From Bacillus salipaludis (lineage in GTDB: Bacteria > Bacillota > Bacilli > Bacillales_B > DSM-18226), in the NCBI RefSeq assembly GCF_004358205.1, contig NZ_SMYO01000006.1, positions 401,435 through 465,434 of the forward strand: a stretch of DNA of 64,000 nt, in the 5' to 3' direction. Shown in pieces: positions 10,125 through 19,227 of the stretch; the first letter of the stretch is position 1, and the number at the start of each line of letters is the position of its first letter. Both the position numbers and the translations under genes were made by a program. The notes below the pieces were generated by a model that ran no database searches, had not been told where the DNA came from, and saw only the letters and a list, made by a program, of their open reading frames with translations.

Positions 10125-11249
10125 ATGAATTCAAAATATGAACCATTATTTGAGCCATTTACATTTCCAAATGGTGTTCAAGTTAAGAACCGCATCGTAA
10201 TGGCACCGATGACAAATTTCTCATCGAATCCAGATGGGACTGTAACCGAGGCGGAGGTGAAATACTATTCACGCCGTTCGGCCGGTGTAGGCATGGTGGT
10301 AACGGCTTGTACTTATGTAACTGAAAATGGAAAAGGATTCAATGGTGAATTTGGAGCAGACCAGGATGATTTCATCCCGAGTTTAAAACAGGTAGCAACC
10401 GGGATTAAAGAGCAGGGCGCAAAAGCGATTCTGCAAATTTTCCACGGCGGCAGGGAAGTGCCTTCAGCGCTTATTCCCAATGGCGATGTTGTCAGTGCCA
10501 GTGCGGTTCCAACCGAGGGTGAAGGAAAACCAGTTCCAAGGGAACTATCCGATCAGGAAGTAGAATCAATTATCCGCGACTTTGGTGAGGCAACGCGCAG
10601 GGGGATTGAAGCAGGGTTTGATGGGGTGGAGATTCACGGAGCAAACGGCTATATCATCCAGCAATTTTTTTCACCACACTCCAATCGCCGGGAGGACCAG
10701 TGGGGTGGCAGTATCGAAAAAAGACTTGCTTTTCCATTAGCGATTGTGGAGGAAGTTAAGAAAACAGTTGCTGAATATGCGAACGGTTCCTTTATTATCG
10801 GCTATCGGTTTTCACCTGAAGAGGCAACAACTCCGGGAATTACAATGGCGGATACGTTGGTATTAATCGATGCCCTTGCTGATAAAGGCCTAGACTATCT
10901 TCATGTTTCTCTAAATGATTTCTGGTCCACTCCAAGACGCGGTATTGATGATACCCGCCCGCGGATTGAAATTATCAAGGAGAAGGTAGGCGATCGTGTT
11001 CCTGTTATTGGCGTCGGCTCGCTCTTTACTGCAGATGATGTGTTAAAAGCTTTTCAAACCGGAATACCACTCATTGCATTAGGACGAGAAATGATCATGG
11101 ATCCCGACTGGGTGCAAAAAGTCAAAGAAGGAAAAGAGTCAGAAATTATCACAAAAATTGATAAAGATAAGCAGCAGGAGCTTATGGTTCCGGATCCGCT
11201 ATGGCAGGCGATTGTTAATAGTCCGGGCTGGTTCCCTGGTGTCGAATAA
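10125..11249 (+). CDS. yqiG: NADH-dependent flavin oxidoreductase (old yellow enzyme family)
   Basis: FMN enzyme that reduces activated double bonds with NAD(P)H, 374 residues. It has the TIM-barrel signatures NRIVMAPMTN near residue 23, LQIFHGGRE, the substrate-binding pair in GVEIHGANGYIIQQFFSPHSNRR, and the phosphate-binding end VIGVGSLFTADD...LIALGREMIMDPDW. The whole sequence follows B. subtilis YqiG closely. The start follows AGGAGG at a good distance. It stands alone between small reverse-strand genes. Physiological substrate unknown. Confidence 0.92.
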   Translation: MNSKYEPLFEPFTFPNGVQVKNRIVMAPMTNFSSNPDGTVTEAEVKYYSRRSAGVGMVVTACTYVTENGKGFNGEFGADQDDFIPSLKQVATGIKEQGAKAILQIFHGGREVPSALIPNGDVVSASAVPTEGEGKPVPRELSDQEVESIIRDFGEATRRGIEAGFDGVEIHGANGYIIQQFFSPHSNRREDQWGGSIEKRLAFPLAIVEEVKKTVAEYANGSFIIGYRFSPEEATTPGITMADTLVLIDALADKGLDYLHVSLNDFWSTPRRGIDDTRPRIEIIKEKVGDRVPVIGVGSLFTADDVLKAFQTGIPLIALGREMIMDPDWVQKVKEGKESEIITKIDKDKQQELMVPDPLWQAIVNSPGWFPGVE

Positions 11250-11276
11250 TTTTTTCAAAAAGAGATGGACCGTCTT

Positions 11277-11414
11277 TTATAGACGGTCATCTTCCCATCC
11301 ACGAGAATAATCTTCTATTGTATTTTTCTCCTTTAAGGTTTCAACATATTGAGTTAAATCCACAGCTTGATTGGTGATTGATTCATTTTCTGTGTTTGGA
11401 TTTTCTTTTTTCAT
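11277..11414 (-). CDS. Small acidic hypothetical protein, 45 aa
   Basis: MKKENPNTENESITNQ at the N-terminus and EDYSRGWEDDRL at the C-terminus, hydrophilic throughout. The ATG is preceded by GGAGG 7 bp upstream. An inverted repeat GACCGTC/GACGGTC at 11268-11288 overlaps the stop and could end this transcript or that of the convergent oxidoreductase gene. The 225 bp upstream of the start (11415-11639) show no further feature. Family not recognised. Confidence 0.55.
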   Translation of the reverse strand: MKKENPNTENESITNQAVDLTQYVETLKEKNTIEDYSRGWEDDRL

Positions 11415-11639
11415 CCTATAACCTCCAACTATTGTTATCCCTTTTGTAATGTATCCAAATTTTGAAAAATTACCCTGTTTAAAAACTGATAAAAAACTAA
11501 GGAAAAAGAATGCGTATTGTAAATGATTTTTGTGAATAGGATAGATTTTTAAAAGGGGATGGGAGAGTCAGGATTTTAACTTTAATAACATGCGAACCTG
11601 TCAATCCGGGAACCCATCGGTTAATTAGTTATTTTGGTA

Positions 11640-12728
11640 TTAGATCCTTACCACACGTCCATTAAAGGTCTGTTTCCAATATCCTTTCGACAAATCCTCA
11701 ATCGCAACTCCTGTATTGTTTTGGGAACCGATGAATTTCCCATTCCCAATATAAATGCCAACGTGCCCGTCTTTTTTGTAGGTATCAAAGAACACCAAGT
11801 CACCAGGCTGGATTTCATCGAATGGTACCTGTTTGCCTTCATTTTTTAAGCTGTCTGTCGAGCTGCCAATCTCAATCCCGGCTTGGCCAAATGCCCAATG
11901 AACGAACCCTGAACAATCAAACCATCCATTGGCAATATCACTTGCGTTCCTCCCGCCGCCAAATATATAAACAGAGTTGCCTATATATTTATAACCCGCT
12001 TTTATTACCGTTTGTATCGATCCTTTCACAGGGGCTGTTTGAAAGTTTTCCAATGTTTTCATGCTTTTAGGAATAGGCTTTTTTGACGTTGCTTTATGTA
12101 TTTGTGCCAGCTTTTTTGACGTTGCTTTTTGTATTTCTGCTAGCTTTTTATATTGTTCTCGTTGTGCCTTAAGCTCTGTTTTCCTATTTGTTAAACTAGC
12201 CTTCAAATCATCCAATTCCGCAAGTTTATCTTTTAAAGAATGCTTCTTATTTTCATACTCTTTATTCTCTTCCGCCTGTTGATTTAATAGTTCCTTGTCT
12301 GCTATCACAACAGTGGAAACAGCGCCGGCCCGCTCAACAAAATCTTTGATATTTGTAGACCCAAGCAATACATCAAGATATTGTAAGTTTCCGCCATTTT
12401 GTTGATAGGCTTTAGCCCGTTCTTTTAATACTTTATTTCTCTTTTTCATCGAATCCTTTAATTGTAAAATTTTCTTTTTTAACTTTTTAACCTGGGATTT
12501 TGTAGTTTTGGCTTGCAAATTTGCCTCTTCAAGTTCCTTTTTGTTTTTTTGAATCGATTGGTTAACTTTTTTAAGTGAAAAGTCATTTGGAGTATTTTGA
12601 ACAATTGGTGGAAGATCTTCTGTGGGATGGTAAGGAAGTTCTGTATCAGCGAATGCTTTTGGAATGGTTCCGATTGCTAAGAAAACTATTGAACTCAACA
12701 TTATAAACATGAATCGAATCAAATTCAT
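11640..12728 (-). CDS. NlpC/P60 peptidoglycan hydrolase with coiled-coil region
   Basis: Secreted cell-wall endopeptidase, 362 residues from ATG 12728. Residues 1-28 are a signal peptide (FMFIMLSSIVFLAIG...AFA). Residues about 45-220 are a long Lys/Glu-rich coiled coil like that of CwlO/PcsB hydrolases. The C-terminal NlpC/P60 domain has catalytic Cys272 in DCSGFVHWAFG and His322 in DGHVGIYIG. An in-frame extension upstream to 12890 is translated repeat element, not protein. Ribosome site is weak (GAAAGAAG). Probable function: cleavage of peptide stems during growth or spore development. Confidence 0.9.
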   Translation of the reverse strand: MNLIRFMFIMLSSIVFLAIGTIPKAFADTELPYHPTEDLPPIVQNTPNDFSLKKVNQSIQKNKKELEEANLQAKTTKSQVKKLKKKILQLKDSMKKRNKVLKERAKAYQQNGGNLQYLDVLLGSTNIKDFVERAGAVSTVVIADKELLNQQAEENKEYENKKHSLKDKLAELDDLKASLTNRKTELKAQREQYKKLAEIQKATSKKLAQIHKATSKKPIPKSMKTLENFQTAPVKGSIQTVIKAGYKYIGNSVYIFGGGRNASDIANGWFDCSGFVHWAFGQAGIEIGSSTDSLKNEGKQVPFDEIQPGDLVFFDTYKKDGHVGIYIGNGKFIGSQNNTGVAIEDLSKGYWKQTFNGRVVRI

Positions 12729-12750
12729 CACTTCTTTCTTAAAAAATGGT

Positions 12751-12900
12751 TCTGTTAAACTTGGTTGTTGAATTCCGCTCCAGGCACTTCGCTTTCCGTG
12801 GGCAGTCTGGGGAGCCTCCTCGTCGCTTTGCTCCTGCGGGGTCTCCCCTAACCCATACTCCCACAGGAGTCTTCGTGCCTTCCGCTCCAATCAACTTTGT
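12751..12900. repeat. Dispersed Bacillaceae-type intergenic element, full copy
   Basis: About 150 bp, beginning TCTGTTAAACTTGGTTGTTGA and ending TCCAATCAACTTTGTTT. Its GC-rich core (12782-12879) is framed by the 9-bp direct repeats TTCCGCTCC at 12773-12781 and 12880-12888. The core holds further inverted pairs such as GGGGAG/CTCCCC. A core-less copy lies at 52066-52103. The element sits 22 bp in front of the NlpC/P60 start codon. The rest of this gap up to 13051 is AT-rich with nothing recognisable. Confidence 0.8.
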
Positions 12901-13051
12901 TTAAAAAATAATAATTGTTCTTTGACAAAGTCTAAAAATAACCAGAGACAAAATGTATTTTCTTAAAATTCTTACAATTGAAATTATAACATTACATTTT
13001 TTCAGCTTTGTAAAAAGGTAATTACAATTCAATATCAGACTAGCTACAAAA

Positions 13052-13081
13052 AGAGACAGGGACAAAAAAGTCCCTGTCTCT
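13052..13081 (-). terminator. Perfect 12-bp hairpin terminator
   Basis: AGAGACAGGGAC and GTCCCTGTCTCT pair around A6, and on the reverse strand T4 follows. The stem overlaps the stop codon of the cupin gene. Confidence 0.88.
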
Positions 13082-13592
13082 ATTCTGGAATTTCTTCGTA
13101 GGCTAATTTTTTAATGATGGCTTCATGTTGAGGGTATTTTTCTAAAAGCTCTGCCTGTGTAAAGAGTTCAAAGTCCTGAAAATCAAAACCTGGCGAAACC
13201 ATACACCCGACCAGTGAATAGGTATCCTTTTCCATAACAGATGATCCGAAGATGGAATTTTTCGGAACCAGCGCCTGCGGGACTTCACCGTTTTCACAAT
13301 TCATCCCGATCTTCATTTCTTCATAGTTTCCATTTCCATGAATGACATGGACAGTTAACGAACTACCACCATGAAAATACCACAATTCATCGGATTTCAA
13401 ACGGTGGAAATGGGAAACGTCGTCTGAAGTTAACAGAAAATAAATACTAGTAAAAAGCTTTCGGTGACCATTAAATCTCTCTGAATCAGCGAACATCTCC
13501 TCCGATTCAAACGTTCTTTTATAATAACCGCCTTCAGGATGGGGCTCCAGCCCAAGAGTTTGGATTAAATCTGATAATTCTCTTTTATTCAT
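13080..13592 (-). CDS. Cupin domain protein (DUF985 family)
   Basis: A 170-residue single-domain cupin. The typical N-terminus LIQTLGLEPHPEGGYYKRTF is present, as are the cupin metal-type residues in SHFHRLKSDELWYFHGG and the LVGCMVSPGFDFQDFELF strand pair. Members are sugar-epimerase-like beta barrels of uncertain reaction. It is the last of three closely spaced reverse-strand genes, 30 bp after the preceding stop, and ends in a strong terminator. Confidence 0.88.
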   Translation of the reverse strand: MNKRELSDLIQTLGLEPHPEGGYYKRTFESEEMFADSERFNGHRKLFTSIYFLLTSDDVSHFHRLKSDELWYFHGGSSLTVHVIHGNGNYEEMKIGMNCENGEVPQALVPKNSIFGSSVMEKDTYSLVGCMVSPGFDFQDFELFTQAELLEKYPQHEAIIKKLAYEEIPE

Positions 13593-13622
13593 TGCAAAAT
13601 TCCTTTCAAACTATCTACGTAT

Positions 13623-14000
13623 TCACTGCTTGTATTCGGCATTGTAGGAATTTTCTCCTGCGTGGACAGATAGAAGTGTGTCTGCATATCCGACTAGACG
13701 GTTGACAATTTCATCCGAAATCGCATATACAAGACGATGGTGTTCGCCTTTATGGAGAACCGGATTATCAAAAATGATCGTCGTATTAATGAAAATATGC
13801 TTGGTATCATAAAGGTTGTAATGGATGATCGTTTTTCCCGCGGCACCGCCTGTTAGCGGATCTTTATAATGAGGCAAAAAGATATACCATTCTTCCGCAG
13901 TCGGTGACCGAAAATTTTTCGTAAAGGTCATGCCTTTAATTTCCTCATCAATTAGTTGTTTCAGTTGTTCGTCCATTACATCAATGATGTTATTTTCCAT
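13623..14000 (-). CDS. Hypothetical protein, 125 aa
   Basis: Soluble, acidic protein with an N-terminal helix (DVMDEQLKQLIDEEI) followed by a beta-rich part (KTIIHYNLYDTKHIFINTTIIF) and a His/Arg motif KGEHHRLVYAISDEIVNRLVGYAD. No signal peptide or membrane segment. It is 8 bp downstream of the HMA-like gene and 30 bp upstream of the cupin gene, so the three form an operon. Family not recognised. Confidence 0.72.
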   Translation of the reverse strand: MENNIIDVMDEQLKQLIDEEIKGMTFTKNFRSPTAEEWYIFLPHYKDPLTGGAAGKTIIHYNLYDTKHIFINTTIIFDNPVLHKGEHHRLVYAISDEIVNRLVGYADTLLSVHAGENSYNAEYKQ

Positions 14001-14008
14001 GCAGATTC

Positions 14009-14233
14009 CTACTTTCTAAAAAACAATGCCTCGAGATGCAGCCCGTGCTGTTGAACTCTTTTTTGAATGTTTTCTGGTGTGATTTGCATTTCATTGTATT
14101 CAATTTTAACTTCACCATCATCTGTGTCAACTAAAGCGCGCTCGACGCCGTCAATTTGAATTAGGATAGACTCTAAAGTCTGAATAGCTTCTAGGTTCAT
14201 GGCTTCTTTTAGCTGTAATGTTAGGTTATTCAT
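14009..14233 (-). CDS. Small HMA-like (ferredoxin-fold) protein without CxxC
   Basis: A 74-residue protein from ATG 14233, preceded by AGGAAGGAG. An upstream in-frame start at 14278 has no ribosome site. The pattern LESILIQIDGVERALVDTDDGEVKIEYN resembles the beta-alpha-beta fold of heavy-metal-associated domains (GV..v.vd...g.v.v.y), but the metal-binding CxxC is missing. It may bind a partner rather than metal. First gene of a three-gene operon. Function unknown. Confidence 0.7.
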   Translation of the reverse strand: MNNLTLQLKEAMNLEAIQTLESILIQIDGVERALVDTDDGEVKIEYNEMQITPENIQKRVQQHGLHLEALFFRK

Positions 14234-14358
14234 ATAGCTTCTCCTTCCTGAAAATAAATCCAAGATTACTTTTTCCACAATTCAACTGTTTTATTTAGAA
14301 ATGTATTACATAAGAATTGTATAATACTAATAGGGTTCATTTGGGATGAGGAGGAGAA

Positions 14359-15234
14359 ATGATGCGTGATGAAGGATACATAGAGGTAACAGGGGGAAAG
14401 GTTTGGTATCAAATTTTTAATAAAAACGTCAATGGCACTCCTGTCGTTGTTTTACATGGCGGACCAGGGTCATCGAGTTTTTCACTGCAAAGTCTGCAAG
14501 CATTGGGGACTGAGCGGCCAGTTATTCTCTATGACCAATTAGGCTGCGGCAGATCGGAACGGCCAACAGATCCATCCCTATGGCGGATTGAACGATTTGT
14601 AGAAGAATTGGGTCAGGTGAGACAAGGGCTAGGGCTTGATGTCGTTCATATTCTTGGACACTCCTGGGGAACAACGCTTGCGGCTGCATATTGTTTAACA
14701 ATGCCAAGCGGTGTAAAAAGTGTTATATTTTCTAGCCCGTGTTTAAGTGCGCCAATTTGGGAACAGGACCAGCGTCGAAACCTTATGAAACTGCCAAAAG
14801 AGGTTCAGGAGACGATTAGGCGGTGTGAAGAGAATGGAACGACGGATTCTAAGGAGTTTGAAGAGGCAACGAAAGTTTTTAACAAAAATTTCGTCTGTCG
14901 AATTGATTCAGATCCGGAATATTTAAAAGAAGCTTCAAAATACAAAAATCCAGAAGTGTACAATATTATGTGGGGGCCTTCTGAATTTACGGTTCTTGGT
15001 AATCTTAAAAGTTTTGATTGTACGTCACAGTTGTCGGAAATTACTTGTCCAACGCTTTACACCTGCGGCCGTTATGACGAAGCTACACCGGAGTCTACAA
15101 AATATTTTAGCTCTCTTACTCCTCAGTCGGAATTTCATGTTTATGAAAACAGTGCTCACCTGCCGTATATTGAGGAGCCCGAAGAGTATTTACGGGTTGT
15201 AGGGAGCTTTCTTGGAAAAATTGATTCTTTATGA
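14359..15234 (+). CDS. Proline iminopeptidase-like alpha/beta hydrolase
   Basis: Cytoplasmic serine peptidase of family S33, 291 residues. The oxyanion motif HGGPGSSS is near residue 34, the [11 protein letters not shown] loop follows, the nucleophile Ser lies in GHSWGTT near 113, and the acid and histidine are in [11 protein letters not shown] and [15 protein letters not shown]. It removes N-terminal proline or similar residues from small peptides. GAGGAGG precedes the ATG; the Met codon at 14362 is an equal choice of start. Confidence 0.9.
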   Translation: MMRDEGYIEVTGGKVWYQIFNKNVNGTPVVVLHGGPGSSSFSLQSLQALGTERPVILYDQLGCGRSERPTDPSLWRIERFVEELGQVRQGLGLDVVHILGHSWGTTLAAAYCLTMPSGVKSVIFSSPCLSAPIWEQDQRRNLMKLPKEVQETIRRCEENGTTDSKEFEEATKVFNKNFVCRIDSDPEYLKEASKYKNPEVYNIMWGPSEFTVLGNLKSFDCTSQLSEITCPTLYTCGRYDEATPESTKYFSSLTPQSEFHVYENSAHLPYIEEPEEYLRVVGSFLGKIDSL

Positions 15235-15258
15235 AACTCGTCAGTTGACGGGTTTTTT
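15235..15258 (+). terminator. Rho-independent terminator
   Basis: AACTCGTC pairs with GACGGGTT (one G-U) around AGTT and is followed by T-rich sequence, directly after the iminopeptidase stop codon. Confidence 0.82.
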
Positions 15259-15358
15259 CATTTTAATCATAGGTGATTATCTACAGTTTACCTTAACGTA
15301 TAATGAAATACTTCATAGGAAAGTATACCATTGGAATATTTCCTTAAGGAGGGACAAC

Positions 15359-16990
15359 ATGGAAAATAGAAATGAAGATGGGACTGCCATAAATGGTGTT
15401 GGCAGCTCCAATGATCACCGTTTTGCTACGAACGAGCATGATATGACATTAACAAATCGCCAGGGGCATCCCATTACAGATAATCAAAACATCCGGACTG
15501 TTGGAAACCGAGGGCCTTCTACACTCGAAAATTATCATTTTATTGAAAAAATCTCTCATTTTGACCGCGAAAGAATCCCTGAGCGGGTTGTACATGCACG
15601 AGGTGCTGGCGCACATGGTTATTTTGAGGCGTACGGAAAAGCGGGCGATGAGCCGATTTCCAAATATACGAGAGCAAAATTACTACAGGAGGCAGGGAAG
15701 CAGACACCTGTGTTTGTCCGTTTTTCTACGGTTGTTGGCGGCGGACATTCTCCAGAAACTCTTAGGGACCCTCGTGGCTTTGCCGTTAAATTTTATACCG
15801 AGGATGGAAACTGGGACCTGGTCGGTAACAATCTAAAAATCTTCTTTATTCGAGACCCACTAAAATTTCCTGACATGGTGCATTCCTTCAGGCCTGACCC
15901 TGTAACTAATTTGCCAGATCCAGAAAGAATGTTTGATTTTCTTTCTCAAACACCAGAAGCTACACATATGGTGACATTTTTGTTCTCCCCATGGGGAATT
16001 CCTGCCAACTACCGCCAGATGCAGGGTTCAGGGGTGAATACTTACAAATGGGTGAACAAAAATGGTGAGGCAGTATTGATAAAATATCATTGGGAACCGA
16101 TCAAACAAGAGATCAAAAACCTGTTGCAAAAAGAAGCGGATGCCATTCAGGCAACCAATTATAATCATGCCACCCAAGATTTGTATGAAGCAATCGAGCG
16201 AGGCGAATATCCGGAATGGGAGCTTTGTGTTCAAATTATGAGTGATGATGAACATCCTGATCTTGATTTTGATCCGCTTGATCCAACAAAGTTGTGGCCG
16301 ACGGATCAGTTTCCATTTTTGCCTGTTGGAAAAATGGTGTTAAATCAAAATCCGGAGAATTATTTTGCAGAGGTGGAACAAGCTGCTTTTGGAACAGGTG
16401 TATTGGTAGATGGACTTGATTTTTCAGATGATAAATTGCTGCAAGGGCGGACATTTTCTTATTCTGATACACAGCGTTACCGGGTTGGAACAAATTATTT
16501 ACAATTGCCAATCAATGCTCCGAAAAAGCATGTGGCAACCAATCAGCGCGATGGGCAAATGTTGTATCAGGTTGATTCGGCTCCGGGACAGAATCCACAT
16601 GTAAACTATGAGCCATCGACATTGGGCGGGCTTAAAGAAGCGGACAAAAACGGCAAGGACCATGAGCCGCAGTATAGTGCAAAGCTGGTTCGGGAAAAAA
16701 TTGAGCGCACCAATGATTTTAAGCAAGCGGGCGATACGTACCGGAGCTTTGATGACGTGGAACGAAATGAACTTATTTCAAATCTTGTAGATGCGCTAAA
16801 AATATGCAAACCACATATACAGGATCAGATGATTGAATATTTCACAAATGCAGATCCGGAATACGGAAAACGAGTTCAAGAAGAGTTGGAGAATGCAAAG
16901 CGAGAAATGCAGGCGCATACCAGCACAGCTGCCGCCGATGAAACCTCTCTTAACGCCCAAAATAAAGGTCGAAAAACAGACGGGTATTAA
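15359..16990 (+). CDS. Catalase (monofunctional, heme)
   Basis: Decomposes hydrogen peroxide; 543 residues. The ATG at 15359 follows AAGGAGGG at 15346-15353; the frame is open further up to 15212 but without a ribosome site. Distal heme residues are seen in [15 protein letters not shown] and in [11 protein letters not shown], and the proximal Tyr in [14 protein letters not shown]. The C-terminus has a short Gln/Glu/Ala-rich extension ending KTDGY. Length is closer to spore-type catalase KatX than to the 480-residue vegetative KatA, but the assignment is not certain. No clear PerR box is seen. It is a single-gene unit. Confidence 0.95.
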   Translation: MENRNEDGTAINGVGSSNDHRFATNEHDMTLTNRQGHPITDNQNIRTVGNRGPSTLENYHFIEKISHFDRERIPERVVHARGAGAHGYFEAYGKAGDEPISKYTRAKLLQEAGKQTPVFVRFSTVVGGGHSPETLRDPRGFAVKFYTEDGNWDLVGNNLKIFFIRDPLKFPDMVHSFRPDPVTNLPDPERMFDFLSQTPEATHMVTFLFSPWGIPANYRQMQGSGVNTYKWVNKNGEAVLIKYHWEPIKQEIKNLLQKEADAIQATNYNHATQDLYEAIERGEYPEWELCVQIMSDDEHPDLDFDPLDPTKLWPTDQFPFLPVGKMVLNQNPENYFAEVEQAAFGTGVLVDGLDFSDDKLLQGRTFSYSDTQRYRVGTNYLQLPINAPKKHVATNQRDGQMLYQVDSAPGQNPHVNYEPSTLGGLKEADKNGKDHEPQYSAKLVREKIERTNDFKQAGDTYRSFDDVERNELISNLVDALKICKPHIQDQMIEYFTNADPEYGKRVQEELENAKREMQAHTSTAAADETSLNAQNKGRKTDGY

Positions 16991-17020
16991 AACGGAGTTT
17001 TTGTTCTAATTGAAATTCAT

Positions 17021-17056
17021 TCCATCCTGATTAAATATTTCAGGATGGATTTTTTT
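17021..17056 (+). terminator. Rho-independent terminator after catalase
   Basis: TCCATCCTGA and TCAGGATGGA form a perfect 10-bp stem around a 9-nt loop, followed by T7. Confidence 0.92.
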
Positions 17057-17070
17057 AAGAAGCAGTATTC

Positions 17071-17217
17071 TTAATGATTTAGTTTTTCTTCTTTTTCTTT
17101 TGTCTGTATAGCAGAGGATTTCCTCCGAGGATTTTTTGCAATCTTTACTAAAGAAATAATAAACACAACACCTAAAATGGCTGTTAGAACCCACGCAAAA
17201 ACTTCAATTCCATTCAT
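17071..17217 (-). CDS. Small single-pass membrane protein, 48 aa
   Basis: MNGIEVFAWVLTAILGVV followed by FIISLV forms one membrane helix. It is followed by a strongly charged tail (KNPRRKSS...KEKEEKLNH), predicting N-out, C-in topology. GGAGG is 13 bp upstream of the ATG. Convergent with the catalase gene. Function unknown; the charged cytoplasmic tail is typical of small regulatory membrane proteins. Confidence 0.62.
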   Translation of the reverse strand: MNGIEVFAWVLTAILGVVFIISLVKIAKNPRRKSSAIQTKEKEEKLNH

Positions 17218-17316
17218 TCCTAAAAGCCTCCTTGTCAAATGCTGTTTCTTACATCTACGCTATTCATTCCGGAAATATGTCTAATCAACTATTATAAAAA
17301 TATCCCAAAACAAAAA

Positions 17317-17330
17317 TGTAAGCGTTACCA
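17317..17330. promoter_or_regulatory. Candidate CcpA (cre) site
   Basis: TGTAAGCGTTACCA matches the cre consensus TGWAANCGNTNWCA at 13 of 14 positions. It lies between the divergent 48-aa membrane gene and the germinant receptor operon; which unit it serves is unclear. Confidence 0.45.
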
Positions 17331-17394
17331 TATACAATTCTCCGCTACTTTTTATTTTCCTTTAAATAATTTCTAATAATCAAAATAGTAAATC

Positions 17395-17437
17395 CGACAA
17401 AAATCGAGTGGTGACAGGCACCACCCGATTTTTGTTG
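17395..17437. repeat. Dispersed palindrome, copy A (GTGGTG-ACAGG-CACCAC)
   Basis: CGACAAAAATCG and CGATTTTTGTTG flank GTGGTG/CACCAC around ACAGG, making a stem of about 18 bp. It is related to the palindromes at 21501, 36746 and 43297. This copy is in front of the ger operon between divergent genes, so it is not an operon-end terminator. Confidence 0.8.
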
Positions 17438-17487
17438 AAAAACTTTGGTTAAGTTTCCATAAATTAGACATGATAAACGTAGTGGTG

Positions 17488-17619
17488 ATGTGTATGTGGA
17501 AAATGGTGCTCGGGTTTATTCCGGATTGGAAGGTTTTGGTTCAAGCTTTGGTTACTTTTTTGATTCCTTATGGCATCACTAAAGTGTTTAGTTGGATTCG
17601 TCAGATAGAGGAGGATTAG
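17488..17619 (+). CDS. Small hydrophobic protein at head of ger operon (possible D-type subunit)
   Basis: A 43-residue protein with one hydrophobic helix (DWKVLVQALVTFLIPYGITKVFSWI) and an acidic end. Its stop is 6 bp before the germinant receptor A gene. Several ger operons encode a small membrane D protein that modulates germination, and position and topology fit such a role, although the length is at the low end. Start is ATG 17488 or 17494; the ribosome site is weak (GTGGTG). Confidence 0.5.
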   Translation: MCMWKMVLGFIPDWKVLVQALVTFLIPYGITKVFSWIRQIEED

Positions 17620-17625
17620 AGGGCT

Positions 17626-19200
17626 ATGAAGGGACGAAAGTTCGAGATTAGAAAACTGAAAAAACAGTCATTTCCATCTACGGAACATCAGGAATTCAAG
17701 CCTTTACATTCTACCTCTAACCATTTTAGCGGGGATCTTCATGCAGATTTAGAGGTGATCCGCCAGGAAATTGGACATAATTCCGATTTGAATATTCGCG
17801 AGTTTATTATAGGTGGAACAGGGGTTCAGGCAGCACTAATTTTCATCGATTCCCTTTCTGACAAGGAACTCATTGATCAGCACATTATGAAGTCCCTGAT
17901 GATGAATTTCTCAGAAGTTTGTAATCTGCCTAGCTCTCCAAACCATTTGACCATCCCAATGGAGTTTTTAAGAAATCAAGTTTTACCTATTAGCGAGATA
18001 ACCGAAGCACAAGAGCTGCAAGAGCTAGTTACAAAAGTTTTTAAAGGCTCAACAGCCTTAATGGTTCATGGGCAAACGGATATTTTAATTTTAGGGACCG
18101 CGAAAGGAAAATCGCGTTCAATTGAGGAACCAGTATCCGAAGCATTGGTAAGGGGACCAAGGGTAGGCTTTACGGAAACCTTGGGCGATAATACGGCCTT
18201 ATTGCGTCAGCAAGGTGATAATCGAAATTTAACCTTGTTCCATTTTCAGGTAGGGGAGCGATCACATAAAGACCTTGTAATCGCTTATAACCAGGAAATT
18301 GCCAATCCAGAATTGATCGAGGAAGTAAAGAAAAGAATTAATAAAATTAACCTTGATGATGTTGCCGAATCAGGCTATATAGAGCAACTAATTGAGGACA
18401 ATTTCCTTAGCCCTTTTCCGCAAGCACAAAACACAGAGCGGCCTGACCGTGTAATTAGTGCCTTAATGGAAGGTCGGGTGGCAATATTACTGGACCGAAC
18501 ACCATTTGCACTAATTGTCCCGGCCACTTTCAATATGATGCTGCAATCGCCGGAAGATTATTATGAACGATGGATCCCGGGTTCACTCATTCGTATGCTG
18601 CGTTATTTGGCTGCATTTATTGCTCTTTTTGGACCATCTTTGTATATTGCCTTTATTTCATTTCATCCTGGTTTAATTCCAACAAAGCTCGCGATTTCAA
18701 TTATGAAAACACGCGAAGGAGTCCCTTTTCCCGCCCTTATTGAAGCCCTCATTATGGAGATATCCATTGAAATTCTTCGTGAGGCAGGGTTACGTTTGCC
18801 GAAACCGATCGGTCCGGCAATGGGAATCGTTGGAGGTCTCATTATTGGTGAAGCTGCAGTACAAGCGGGAATCATTAGCCCGATTATGGTTATTGTAGTG
18901 GCAATTACGGCGATTTCTTCGTTTACCATCCCGCAATATAGCACGGGAATTTCATTACGAATGCTCCGTTTTGTGGCAATGTTTAGTGCAGCCTTATTTG
19001 GTTTGTACGGGGTCGTTTTATTTTTCCTTTTCCTCTGCAGCCATATGGTAAAACTAAAGAGTTTTGGTGTTCCCTATGCCAGCCCAGCCGTTCCATATCG
19101 GCTTAATGACTGGAAAGACTTCTTGGTGCGGATGCCATTAATGCTCATGAAACGCCGTTCAGAAATGATGAAGACAAAGAATCCAATTCGAAAAGGTTAA
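17626..19200 (+). CDS. Spore germinant receptor A subunit (GerA family)
   Basis: Inner-membrane subunit of a nutrient germinant receptor, 524 residues. A long cytoplasmic N-terminal domain (about 1-270) contains the family block FIGGTG-like [18 protein letters not shown] and [25 protein letters not shown]. Then come about five membrane segments, including the conserved [21 protein letters not shown] region and [22 protein letters not shown]. First full receptor gene of an A-B-C operon, 27 bp before the B gene. The germinant recognised cannot be read from sequence. Expression late in sporulation in the forespore is known for the family. Confidence 0.95.
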   Translation: MKGRKFEIRKLKKQSFPSTEHQEFKPLHSTSNHFSGDLHADLEVIRQEIGHNSDLNIREFIIGGTGVQAALIFIDSLSDKELIDQHIMKSLMMNFSEVCNLPSSPNHLTIPMEFLRNQVLPISEITEAQELQELVTKVFKGSTALMVHGQTDILILGTAKGKSRSIEEPVSEALVRGPRVGFTETLGDNTALLRQQGDNRNLTLFHFQVGERSHKDLVIAYNQEIANPELIEEVKKRINKINLDDVAESGYIEQLIEDNFLSPFPQAQNTERPDRVISALMEGRVAILLDRTPFALIVPATFNMMLQSPEDYYERWIPGSLIRMLRYLAAFIALFGPSLYIAFISFHPGLIPTKLAISIMKTREGVPFPALIEALIMEISIEILREAGLRLPKPIGPAMGIVGGLIIGEAAVQAGIISPIMVIVVAITAISSFTIPQYSTGISLRMLRFVAMFSAALFGLYGVVLFFLFLCSHMVKLKSFGVPYASPAVPYRLNDWKDFLVRMPLMLMKRRSEMMKTKNPIRKG

Positions 19201-19227
19201 CCAATACTGAAAGGAAGCGGATCAAGA

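Noticed and set aside
11268..11288. GACCGTC/GACGGTC hairpin as a strong terminator
   Set aside because: Only 7 bp and no adjacent T-run in either direction; mentioned with the 45-aa gene only.
12729..12890. 54-residue N-terminal extension of the NlpC/P60 protein
   Set aside because: It translates the dispersed repeat element and would put the signal peptide inside the protein; ATG 12728 starts a proper signal peptide.
16028..16809. Several reverse-strand frames inside the catalase gene
   Set aside because: Shadows of a strongly conserved enzyme; no ribosome sites and no recognisable domains.
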